From Pseudomonas alkylphenolica (GTDB taxonomy: Bacteria; Pseudomonadota; Gammaproteobacteria; Pseudomonadales; Pseudomonadaceae), in contig NZ_CP009048.1 of assembly GCF_000746525.1 (NCBI RefSeq), forward strand, positions 2,287,501-2,351,500: a stretch of 64,000 bases of DNA. Reading direction: 5' to 3'. Shown here one piece after another: positions 50,371-58,124 of the stretch. Every line of letters starts with the position of its first letter. Within the stretch, counting starts at the first letter, position 1. Made by a program: the position numbers and the translations under genes. The notes under the pieces were generated by a model. The model had not been told where the DNA came from. It saw only the letters and a list, made by a program, of their open reading frames with translations, and did not search any database.

Positions 50371-51602
50371 GCCGCCAGGTGTGTGACAGCGGCAAGCTGA
50401 TACCGGTCGACCAGGCCATCCGCCATCTGCTCGACCAGGCGCCGCCACCGCCGGCGGCGCAAACGGTGTTGCTGGAAAAGGCCCTGGGCCGGGTGCTGGC
50501 GCAGGACATTCATTCGCCGCTGGACCTGCCGGGCTGGGACAACAGCGCCATGGACGGTTTCGCCTTGCGCGCCGCGGACCTTCCCGCAGCCGGTGGTTGT
50601 CTGAACCTGGCCGGTCGCATCGCTGCCGGGCAGGCCGCCACCACGCCGCTGCTGGCCGGGCAGGCGGTGCGCATCTTTACCGGCGCGCCGCTGCCACCGG
50701 GCGCCGACACGGTGGTGCCGCAGGAGCTCTGCCGGGTCGAGGGCGAGCAGGTCTGGTTGCCGCCAGCCAGCCTTGGCGATCATGTACGCAAAGCTGGAGA
50801 AGAGGTGCGCAAGGGCCATCTGCTGCTCCAGGCCGGCAAGCGACTGCGCGCCCAGGAACTGGGCTTGCTGGCCGCTGCCGGGGTCTGCTGGGTCGAGGTC
50901 TATCGACCGTTGCGGGTGTGCCTGCTGAGCAGCGGTGACGAACTGCGCGAGCCTGGCCAACCCCTGGCGCCGGGGCAGATCTACAACAGCAACCGCTATT
51001 GCCTGGCGGCGCTGCTGCAGGGCTGGGGCGTTGAAGTGCATGACTATGGGGTGATGGCCGATGATCTGGCGGCCAGCCAGCATGCCTTGAGACTGGCGGC
51101 CTCTGAATGCGATCTGCTGCTGACTTCCGGTGGCGTTTCGGTGGGTGAAGAAGACCACCTCAAACATGCCATCGAAGCGCTGGGCAGTCTGGATTTGTGG
51201 CGTCTGGCGATCCAGCCGGGCAAGCCGCTGGCGTTTGGCGAGGTGGCCGGCAAGCCGTGGATCGGCATGCCGGGCAATCCTGCGGCGGCGCTGATCACCG
51301 CCCTGGTGGTGGTGCGTCCGTTCCTGCTCAGGGCCCAGGGCGTGCGCGATGTATTGCCGCGGCCGATGGCGTTGCCGGCAGGCTTCGACTGGTTGCAGCG
51401 CAACAAGCGCCGCCAGTACCTGCGCGCCAGATTGACCGCGGGTGGCGATGGCCAGGTGAGCGTGCAGCTGCACCCGCAGCAAAGCTCGGCAATGCTCGCG
51501 GCCGCGTGCTGGGCCGATGGCCTGGCGGTGGTGGAGTGCGAGCATCAGCTGCACAAGCATGACAGCGTGACCTTCCTGTCGTTCGCCGAACTCATGCAGT
51601 GA
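50367..51602 (+). CDS. moeA: Molybdopterin molybdotransferase MoeA
   Basis: A 411-residue enzyme inserting molybdate into adenylylated molybdopterin. Family segments: DLPGWDNSAMDGFALRA, VRIFTGAPLPPGADTVVPQE, SSGDELREPGQPLAPGQIYNSNRYCL and TSGGVSVGEEDHLKHAI. Its start overlaps the moaB stop (ATGA). It is the last gene before the Anr/Dnr box of ubiU. Confidence 0.93.
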   Translation: MSRQVCDSGKLIPVDQAIRHLLDQAPPPPAAQTVLLEKALGRVLAQDIHSPLDLPGWDNSAMDGFALRAADLPAAGGCLNLAGRIAAGQAATTPLLAGQAVRIFTGAPLPPGADTVVPQELCRVEGEQVWLPPASLGDHVRKAGEEVRKGHLLLQAGKRLRAQELGLLAAAGVCWVEVYRPLRVCLLSSGDELREPGQPLAPGQIYNSNRYCLAALLQGWGVEVHDYGVMADDLAASQHALRLAASECDLLLTSGGVSVGEEDHLKHAIEALGSLDLWRLAIQPGKPLAFGEVAGKPWIGMPGNPAAALITALVVVRPFLLRAQGVRDVLPRPMALPAGFDWLQRNKRRQYLRARLTAGGDGQVSVQLHPQQSSAMLAAACWADGLAVVECEHQLHKHDSVTFLSFAELMQ

Positions 51603-51608
51603 CCGGCC

Positions 51609-51622
51609 TTGATTGCCGTCAA
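51609..51622 (+). promoter_or_regulatory. Anr/Dnr box of ubiUVT
   Basis: TTGATTGCCGTCAA, one mismatch to consensus, 112 nt before ubiU. Confidence 0.7.
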
Positions 51623-51734
51623 GGTCTGCGCTGGCGGTCTGGCTAGACTGGCGGCGCATTTTCGATTGCACCGGGCCTGCTCGCGTTACGCATCGGAGGC
51701 GGGGTCGAGACACGTTCTTTCATGAGGAATGCCC

Positions 51735-52730
51735 ATGCAACTGGTCTGCCCGGCAGGAAACCTGCCTGCGCTCAAAGCGGCGGTGCGCCAAGGCGCCGAT
51801 GCCGTCTACGTCGGTTTTCGCGATGACACCAATGCCCGGCACTTTGCCGGCCTGAACATGGACGACAAGCAGTTCGACGCCGCTGTCGCCCATATCCGCC
51901 AACATCAACGCAAGCTCTATGTCGCGGTCAACACCTACCCGCAGCCCCAGGGCTGGGAGCGCTGGCAACGAGCGGTGGACCGCGCCGCCGACCATGGCGT
52001 CGATGCCCTGATCGCCGCCGACCCCGGTGTGCTCGGCTATGCCAGTCAGCGCCATCCGCAACTGACCCTGCACCTGTCGGTACAGGGCTCGGCGACCAAT
52101 GCCAGCGCCCTGGCGTTCTATGCCCAGCACTACAACATCCGCCGCGCGGTGCTGCCACGGGTGCTGTCGCTGGCCCAGGTGCGCCAGGTCGCGGCCAACA
52201 GCACGGTGCCTATCGAAGTCTTCGCCTTCGGCAGTTTGTGCATCATGGCCGAAGGACGTTGCCACCTGTCGTCCTACATCACCGGCGAGTCGCCGAACCT
52301 GTGTGGCGTGTGTTCTCCGGCCAAGGCAGTGCGCTGGAGTGAAGATGCCGAAGGTTTGAGCGCACGCCTGAGCGAGGTGCTGATCGATCGCTACAGCGCC
52401 GATGAGCCGGCCGGTTACCCGACCTTGTGCAAGGGGCGCTTCCTGGTCGGCGGCAAGCGCTTTCATGCCCTCGAAGAACCTACCAGCCTCGACACCCTGG
52501 ACCTGTTGCCGGAGCTGGCCGCCATGGGCGTCGAAGCGGTGAAGATCGAAGGGCGTCAGCGCAGCCCGGCGTATGTCGAGCAGGTCACCCAGGTCTGGCG
52601 CGCCGCACTCGATGCCCACCGCCTGGCGCCCGAGCGCTTCGCGGTCAAAGACCAGTGGCGCCAGGTGCTGGCCGGTTTGTCCGAAGGCAGCCAGACCACC
52701 CTGGGTGCTTACCATCGATCATGGCAATGA
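51735..52730 (+). CDS. ubiU: O2-independent ubiquinone hydroxylation protein UbiU
   Basis: A 331-residue U32-family protein. Cysteines for the 4Fe-4S cluster are visible in GSLCIMAEGRCHLSSY and NLCGVCSP, with a further Cys in TLCKGRFLV. With UbiV it hydroxylates ubiquinone precursors without oxygen, using prephenate as oxygen source in E. coli. GAGGA lies 6 nt before the ATG at 51735; an ATG two codons earlier is less well placed. It is 10 nt from ubiV. Confidence 0.93.
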   Translation: MQLVCPAGNLPALKAAVRQGADAVYVGFRDDTNARHFAGLNMDDKQFDAAVAHIRQHQRKLYVAVNTYPQPQGWERWQRAVDRAADHGVDALIAADPGVLGYASQRHPQLTLHLSVQGSATNASALAFYAQHYNIRRAVLPRVLSLAQVRQVAANSTVPIEVFAFGSLCIMAEGRCHLSSYITGESPNLCGVCSPAKAVRWSEDAEGLSARLSEVLIDRYSADEPAGYPTLCKGRFLVGGKRFHALEEPTSLDTLDLLPELAAMGVEAVKIEGRQRSPAYVEQVTQVWRAALDAHRLAPERFAVKDQWRQVLAGLSEGSQTTLGAYHRSWQ

Positions 52731-52740
52731 GGGACTGCAG

Positions 52741-53631
52741 ATGAAACTCAGCCTGGGACCCGTTCTGTATTACTGGGACAAGGAGCAATTGGGGCGTTTC
52801 TATTCCGAGATGGCCGCCTTGCCGCTGGATGTGATTTACCTTGGCGAAACCGTCTGCTCGAAACGCCGGGCGATGAACCTGGAGCATTGGCTGGGCCTCG
52901 GCCGCGAGCTGCAGGAGTGCACGCAGGCGCAGATCGTACTGTCGAGCCTGACCCTGGTCGAAGCCGCTTCCGAACTCTCCAGCCTGCGGCGCTTGTGCGA
53001 CAACGGCCAGTTTCTGGTGGAAGCCAACGACATGGGCGCGGTGCAGTTTCTGGCCGAACGCAAGCTGCCCTTCGTCGCTGGCCCGGCACTCAACCTGTAC
53101 AACGGCCATGCCCTGGCGCAACTGCAAGACTGCGGGATGATCCGTTGGGTGCCGCCGGTGGAATGTTCGGCGGCGTTGATCCGTTCGATTCTCGACCAGC
53201 TCAAGGCGTTGGGCCGTGAGCTGCCCGAGGTCGAAGTCTTCGCCTATGGGCACCTGCCGCTGGCCTATTCGGCGCGCTGCTTCACCGCCCGCGCCGAAAA
53301 CCGGCCCAAGGATGATTGCCAGTTCTGCTGCCTCAACTACCCCGATGGCCTGGCGCTGAGCAGTCAGGAAGGCCAGCCGCTGTTCACCCTCAACGGTATC
53401 CAGACGATGTCGGCCGAGGTCACTAACTTGTTGGCCGACTATTCCGGCCTTGCCGCCAGCGGTGCCGATTTGCTGCGCTTGAGCCCGCGCGCGCAGGGCA
53501 TGGCCGAGGTGATCGCGGCGTTCCAGCGGGTGCGTGAAGGTGCAGCGCCGCCCTTGCACGTCGAGGGTTGCAACGGTTATTGGCATGGCCAGGCGGGAAT
53601 GTTGCGTGTCGAGGAGGTGGGCCTGTGCTGA
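52741..53631 (+). CDS. ubiV: O2-independent ubiquinone hydroxylation protein UbiV
   Basis: A 296-residue U32 protein, partner of UbiU. The cluster cysteines are in LGETVCSKRRAM and YSARCFTARAENRPKDDCQFCC. It overlaps ubiT by 7 nt. Together the three allow quinone synthesis during denitrification. Confidence 0.93.
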   Translation: MKLSLGPVLYYWDKEQLGRFYSEMAALPLDVIYLGETVCSKRRAMNLEHWLGLGRELQECTQAQIVLSSLTLVEAASELSSLRRLCDNGQFLVEANDMGAVQFLAERKLPFVAGPALNLYNGHALAQLQDCGMIRWVPPVECSAALIRSILDQLKALGRELPEVEVFAYGHLPLAYSARCFTARAENRPKDDCQFCCLNYPDGLALSSQEGQPLFTLNGIQTMSAEVTNLLADYSGLAASGADLLRLSPRAQGMAEVIAAFQRVREGAAPPLHVEGCNGYWHGQAGMLRVEEVGLC

Positions 53632-54095
53632 ACCAGAAAAAATGGCTGCTGCGCGGTGCCGACCGCTTGCTCCCGCTGATCCGGCGGGTGCCGTTCGTGC
53701 TGCAACGTGTCGCGCTGCAACAAGCGCTCAACCGCTGCCTGGCTGAGCCACTGAAGGACGGCGAGTTCGATTTGCTGCGCGGGCGCTGGCTGTGCCTGCG
53801 GATTCCCGACCTGGACCTGACCTGGTACCTGACCCGTAGCCTTTACGGCTTGCAGATTGCCGAAAAGGCCAAGGCGGATGTCACCATTCGTGGCAACTGG
53901 CGCGAGTTCCTGCTGCTGGCCAGCCGTCAGGAAGATCCGGATACCTTGTTCTTCCGGCGACGGCTGGTGATTGAAGGCGATACCGAACTGGGCTTGACCC
54001 TGAAGAACCTGATCGACAGCCTCGACCCGGAGGTGTTGCCGGTATGGCTGTGGCGAAATCTGGAGCGGGCAGGGAAGGGCTTGGCAACAGGCTGA
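53625..54095 (+). CDS. ubiT: Ubiquinone accessory factor UbiT (SCP2 domain)
   Basis: A 156-residue SCP2 lipid-binding protein beginning at a GTG behind GAGGAGG and overlapping the ubiV stop. VRVPFVLQRVALQQALNR-type start and the beta-rich region ending SRQEDPDTLFFRRRLVIEGDTELGLTLKNLID are typical. It binds quinone intermediates for the anaerobic pathway. Confidence 0.88.
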   Translation: MLNQKKWLLRGADRLLPLIRRVPFVLQRVALQQALNRCLAEPLKDGEFDLLRGRWLCLRIPDLDLTWYLTRSLYGLQIAEKAKADVTIRGNWREFLLLASRQEDPDTLFFRRRLVIEGDTELGLTLKNLIDSLDPEVLPVWLWRNLERAGKGLATG

Positions 54096-54152
54096 ACTGC
54101 TGTGTTTTCCCTTGCTGTCAGCTCCTACCAACCACGGTGCCCCCACCCCCTG

Positions 54153-54176
54153 GTGGGAGCGGGCTTGCCCCGCGAT
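54153..54176. repeat. Single REP unit at the end of the truncated module
   Basis: One REP unit lies exactly where homology of the truncated effector copy stops, between it and the convergent ubiT. Confidence 0.85.
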
Positions 54177-54721
54177 TGCGGTCGCTGAATGCCGGATTTG
54201 GAATGCAACTCGCGTCGAAACGGGTTCAACAGTTCATAGACGGCGTCGTACCCCACCTCAAAGGCAAACGTGCCCTTGGCGCCGGGGCCAAAGATCAAGG
54301 CGGCTTTAAGGCGCAGGATCAGCCGTCCTTTATCGGCAGATAGGCTGAACGCTGCGGACGCACCGACTCCCGCAGCGGCGGCGACTTCGCCTTCCAGGCG
54401 TGCCAGGCTGAGCCATTGATTGCCCATGTGTTGGGCGCGTTGTGAGGTCGTTGATTGCAATGAAACGGTGCGCAGCGCAACCAGGTCTTTAGGCGGCGCC
54501 CAGTTCAGTGCGCCGGTCAGGCGAATGCCTGCCTGCACACCGGCAAACAGGTTGAAGGCGGCAGTGGCGCCGTCGTCGATCTGTACATTGGCCGCCTTGC
54601 CAGTGAGTACCGGTGCGCTTTTCTGGGTATGCGCAGCAGAGAGGACACCTGCCGGCGCCTGGGCGTCCTGCAGGGCGCTGAGCCCGGCGCCGTAGTGTGT
54701 AGTACCGGGCGTCATAATTCC

Positions 54722-54742
54722 TTGAGGGTCTATAACCCTCAA
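54722..54742. repeat. Hairpin at the head of the third effector copy
   Basis: TTGAGGGT-CTATA-ACCCTCAA, an 8-bp perfect inverted repeat just after the second Sel1 gene stops and just before effector homology begins. Confidence 0.7.
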
Positions 54743-54756
54743 ATGACTTATAACAA

Positions 54757-55758
54757 TCAAAACGAATCCAATGGATCAAGCATCATCGGGAAGAATGAAA
54801 TAGGTCGCGGGTGGGCTGCCTGCCATTCCAATGCAAAGGCTTTGCCTCGCTCGATTTGTTCGGGGGTCATCTGGGCGGATATTTTGACAAGATCTCTTTC
54901 TGTGAATCTTAATGTGCCGCCGCCGCCATCAAGTACCAATAACAATGACGTCAACCCATAAGCTTTGACTAAGTCAAGTGGAAAGTTGAAGTGGCTAGGT
55001 GAGTGCGCGTATTCCCCCGCCAAGTGCGCTACGCCATTTTGATAACCTGTTTTTGCGGCTTCTTCTATCCAGTGACGCACCACCGCCATGTCACCGCGAT
55101 CTTCATAAACAATGACGGCGTACTCAACCATGGCTTGCGGGTGGCCATTTTCAGCGGCAGCTTTGAACCAGCGTTCAATTTCCTGATTGCGCCGCCAAGG
55201 TAGCCAAAAAAAACCATCGCCGTTGCGGTATCTTTGCGCCAACCAATACTGGGCAAAGGGAAATCCTAATTCGGCAGATTTAATCAATGAGTCAAAATCA
55301 CCTGTAACTCGAAAGAGTATATACAGTCCCTCAGGGTCTCCTTGCGCTGCTTGCTCTTTTGATATTTTCCAGGCTTCCCGGAGCCACTCTTCTTGAGTTT
55401 TAAAGCCTGACGGGCAATTTCCTAATATATTACACAGCCCACTGCCGCTATTGCCCAGGCGAATCATTGCATAGAGGTTGCCTTGGGTTGCAGAGGCCTC
55501 CAGAAAATTTCTGGCTTCTGCTGTCATGTGGCGATTTTTATGGCGAAGGTTTTCGCCTAAATAAAACTGCGCTTCCGCATCCCCAGCTTCAGCGGCAATG
55601 CGTAACTCGTTCTCGGCGGGTTTATATTGGTTGTACAGCATGATGCCGCGCTCTTTCGCCGCCTGCTGAGCAGGCGACAATGTCGCAAATGAATATGCTG
55701 AAAAAACTGTACACAGACCAAGGACTGCCGTTATTAGTGGCAAACTAAAGTTTCTCAT
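54757..55758 (-). CDS. Sel1-repeat exported protein, candidate immunity 2
   Basis: 333 residues with a signal peptide (MRNFSLPLITAVLGLCTVF, cut near SFA) and Sel1-type helical repeats (AEAGDAEAQFYLGENL; ATQGNLYAMIRLGNSG; AELGFPFAQYWLAQRY; AENGHPQAMVEYAVIV). A paralogue of the protein at 57108-58124 along the full length, including the FFPMMLDPLDSF end. ATGA overlap with the orphan effector tip upstream. Likely a periplasmic protector against that tip; inferred from position and duplication. Confidence 0.75.
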   Translation of the reverse strand: MRNFSLPLITAVLGLCTVFSAYSFATLSPAQQAAKERGIMLYNQYKPAENELRIAAEAGDAEAQFYLGENLRHKNRHMTAEARNFLEASATQGNLYAMIRLGNSGSGLCNILGNCPSGFKTQEEWLREAWKISKEQAAQGDPEGLYILFRVTGDFDSLIKSAELGFPFAQYWLAQRYRNGDGFFWLPWRRNQEIERWFKAAAENGHPQAMVEYAVIVYEDRGDMAVVRHWIEEAAKTGYQNGVAHLAGEYAHSPSHFNFPLDLVKAYGLTSLLLVLDGGGGTLRFTERDLVKISAQMTPEQIERGKAFALEWQAAHPRPISFFPMMLDPLDSF

Positions 55759-57095
55759 TGCCCTGCCCCTATGTATTTTGCGACGCCACCCGGAATGTAG
55801 TCCCTGCCGTAGTATTCACGGCGCTCACAGTAATTGTCTTTATTGGCGCCGAGTAACGCAGAATTGACCCTGTATTCGGCACGAGTTTGATCGGCCAGTC
55901 GATCAAATAATCTTTGTACCCCTTCAGCCATAAAGTTATCCAGTCTCAACCTATTTTCACAGTAGGACTGGCCCGGGGTGTATGACTTGGTGCCAAAGCG
56001 GCTCATTCGCATGCACGCTTCTTCAAACTGCAGTTGAGCGGTGTCCAGTTTGCCTTTTTTTTGTGCATTAATAACGATCCACTCCAATAGCTGGTTGATT
56101 GCTTTCTGCTGAAGCATCCAGGCCTGTGATTGGGTGTAGTGGGTTTTTACTTCTATCGACATTCCGGTCAGAGGATCGATCTCATAAGAAACGATATCAA
56201 ACGCTTTCGCCTCACTAATCAACGTCATCAACATCGGACCCAAGGCTTCCGGGATGGCGTCCACGGTCCATTGCTCCAACTCAGCGGGGTAGCCGTAGTT
56301 CATAATGGTGTGCGCTATCGGCCCACCCTTACCCGCAGAAGTAAGCGCCTCAAAAAGTTCAGCAATCTTGTCGAAGCCCATCAGGTAAAGCATGCCCGGA
56401 TCCAGGCCTGCCATCCCCAGCAAGTTCATTTTGCTGAACAGGTCCATCGCGCTGCCATCCACCCAGTCCAGTGGCTGGCCGTAGTTTTTGCGCAGTTCGC
56501 GTCGGAACAGGTTCAACAGTTCATAGATGGCGTCGTATCCCACCTCAAAGGCAAACGTGCCCTTGGCGCCGGGGCCAAAGATCAAGGCGGCTTTGAGGCG
56601 CAGGATCAGCCGTCCTTTATCGGCAGATAGGCTGAACGCTGCGGACGCACCGACTCCCGCAGCGGCGGCGACTTCGCCTTCCAGGTGTGCCAGGCTGAGC
56701 CATTGGCTGCCCATGTGTTGGGCGCGTTGTGAGGGCGTTGATTGCAAAGAAACGGTGCGCAGTGCAACCAGATCTTTCGGCGGCGCCCAGTTCAGTGCGC
56801 CGGTCAGGCGAATGCCTGCCTGCACACCGGCAAACAGGTTAAAGGCAGCAGTGGCGCCGTCGTCGATCTGTACATTGGCCGCCTTGCCGGTGAGTACCGG
56901 TGCGCTTTTCTGGGTATGCGCAGCAGAGAGGACGCCTGCCGGCGCCTGGGCATCCTGCAGGGCGCTGAGCCCGGCGCCGTAGCGGGTATTGCTGGGCGTC
57001 AGGGCGATACTGGTTGAGGCGAGCATGGCTGCGCTGGCAAAGCCCCAGACATCACCCTTGGCTAGGATTATTTCTTGAACTTTTATAATCCTCAT
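55755..57095 (-). CDS. Orphan C-terminal effector module (second copy)
   Basis: About 446 residues from an ATG at 57095 (frame open from a TTG at 57107). It lacks the LysM and long helical N-terminal region of the full effector but carries its whole C-terminal part from WGFASAAMLASTSIAL to the end. Similarity is near identity over the first 330 residues; the last 80-100 differ (QRLFDRLADQTRAEYRVNSALLG versus QRLFDPDADFIRANYKKNAALLG). No ribosome site is evident. It looks like an orphan toxin tip kept as a recombination reserve, followed by its own Sel1 immunity gene. Confidence 0.75.
   Translation of the reverse strand: MRIIKVQEIILAKGDVWGFASAAMLASTSIALTPSNTRYGAGLSALQDAQAPAGVLSAAHTQKSAPVLTGKAANVQIDDGATAAFNLFAGVQAGIRLTGALNWAPPKDLVALRTVSLQSTPSQRAQHMGSQWLSLAHLEGEVAAAAGVGASAAFSLSADKGRLILRLKAALIFGPGAKGTFAFEVGYDAIYELLNLFRRELRKNYGQPLDWVDGSAMDLFSKMNLLGMAGLDPGMLYLMGFDKIAELFEALTSAGKGGPIAHTIMNYGYPAELEQWTVDAIPEALGPMLMTLISEAKAFDIVSYEIDPLTGMSIEVKTHYTQSQAWMLQQKAINQLLEWIVINAQKKGKLDTAQLQFEEACMRMSRFGTKSYTPGQSYCENRLRLDNFMAEGVQRLFDRLADQTRAEYRVNSALLGANKDNYCERREYYGRDYIPGGVAKYIGAGQ
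57064..57092. repeat. Hairpin at the head of the second effector copy
   Basis: AGGATTAT (57064-57071) pairs perfectly with ATAATCCT (57085-57092). It lies between the first Sel1 stop and the start of homology of the orphan effector, the same place as the hairpin at 54722-54742. Confidence 0.65.
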
Positions 57096-57107
57096 GTCAG
57101 ATGGCAA

Positions 57108-58124
57108 TTAAAACGAATCCAACGGGTCAAGCATCATGGGGAAGAATGAAACAGGCCGAGGGTTGGCTGCCTGCCATTCCAATGCAAAGGCTTTACCTTG
57201 TTCTATTTGTTCGGGGGGCATCATTTTTATCATTTCGGTTAAGTTGTGTTTTGTGCTATCCAGTGTGCCTCCACCAACGTCAAGCACTAATAAAAGTGAC
57301 ATTAGACCGTATCCTTTGACCAAGTCGGGCGGAAAGCCAAAGTAGGTCCGCAGGTGCGCGTGCTCAGTAGCTAGATGCGCTACGCCGATTTGAAAACCGG
57401 TTTTTGCAGACTCTTCAATCCAGTGACGTGCTACAGCCATGTCACCGCCATTCTCATAAACAATAACAGCATACTCAACCATGGCTTGTGGGTTGCCATT
57501 TTCAGCGGCCGCTTTAAACCAGTGTTCAATTTGCTGATTGCGCTGCCAAGGAAGCCAAAAAAAACTATCCCCGTTACGGTACCTTTGCGCTAACCAATAC
57601 TGCGCAAAGGCGAACCCTGCTTCGGCGGACTTGATTAGCGAGTCAAAATCTCCTGTAACTCGATAAAATATATATAGCCCTTCAGGGTCTCCTTTTTCGG
57701 CCAGTATTTTGGATGTTCGCCATGCTTCCCTAAGCCAATCTTCTTGGCTTTTAAAACCTCTCGGGCAATTCCCTAATATATTGCACAGCCCACTTCCGCT
57801 ATTGCCCAGACGAATCATTGCATAGAGGTTTCCTTGATTTGCAGAGGCCTCAAGAAAGTTTCTGGCTTCTGCGGTCATGTGGCGATGCTTGTGACGAAGT
57901 TCCTCTCCTAAATAAAACTGAGCCTCAGAGTCTCCCGCTTCAGCGGCAACACGTAGCTCGATCTCGGCAGGCTTGTACTGGTTGTACAACATGATGCCGC
58001 GCTCTTTTGCCACCTGTTGGGCAGATGTTAGTGCCGCAAGGGAGTCTGCTGAGTAAAGTAAACACAGGCTTAGGAAGAGTGTGGGGTTTTTTAATGGCAA
58101 GGCATTGAATATCCAAGCTCGCAT
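57108..58124 (-). CDS. Sel1-repeat exported protein, candidate immunity 1
   Basis: 338 residues with an N-terminal hydrophobic signal (FNALPLKNPTLFLSLCLLYS) and Sel1 repeats. Most positions match the paralogue at 54757-55758. The start codon overlaps the effector stop by 1 nt (TAATG), so it is translated with it. A periplasmic immunity protein would imply the effector acts on the periplasm or the inner membrane from outside. AT-rich. Role inferred. Confidence 0.75.
   Translation of the reverse strand: MRAWIFNALPLKNPTLFLSLCLLYSADSLAALTSAQQVAKERGIMLYNQYKPAEIELRVAAEAGDSEAQFYLGEELRHKHRHMTAEARNFLEASANQGNLYAMIRLGNSGSGLCNILGNCPRGFKSQEDWLREAWRTSKILAEKGDPEGLYIFYRVTGDFDSLIKSAEAGFAFAQYWLAQRYRNGDSFFWLPWQRNQQIEHWFKAAAENGNPQAMVEYAVIVYENGGDMAVARHWIEESAKTGFQIGVAHLATEHAHLRTYFGFPPDLVKGYGLMSLLLVLDVGGGTLDSTKHNLTEMIKMMPPEQIEQGKAFALEWQAANPRPVSFFPMMLDPLDSF

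Larger units (their letters stand above)
54125..54760 (-). pseudogene. Third, truncated copy of the LysM effector C-terminal module
   Basis: A frame of up to 211 codons (best ATG at about 54715, MTPGTTHYGAGLSALQD) repeats the middle part of the LysM effector at 58124-61516 nearly exactly (APVLTGKAANVQ, WAPPKDLVALRTVSLQ, GRLILRLKAALIFGPGAKGTF) but stops matching after NPFRREL. It runs into a REP and ends WGHRGW. The effector's N-terminal delivery region and C-terminal toxic tail are both missing. It immediately follows the second Sel1 gene. Not a working gene, more a recombination remnant. Confidence 0.75.
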
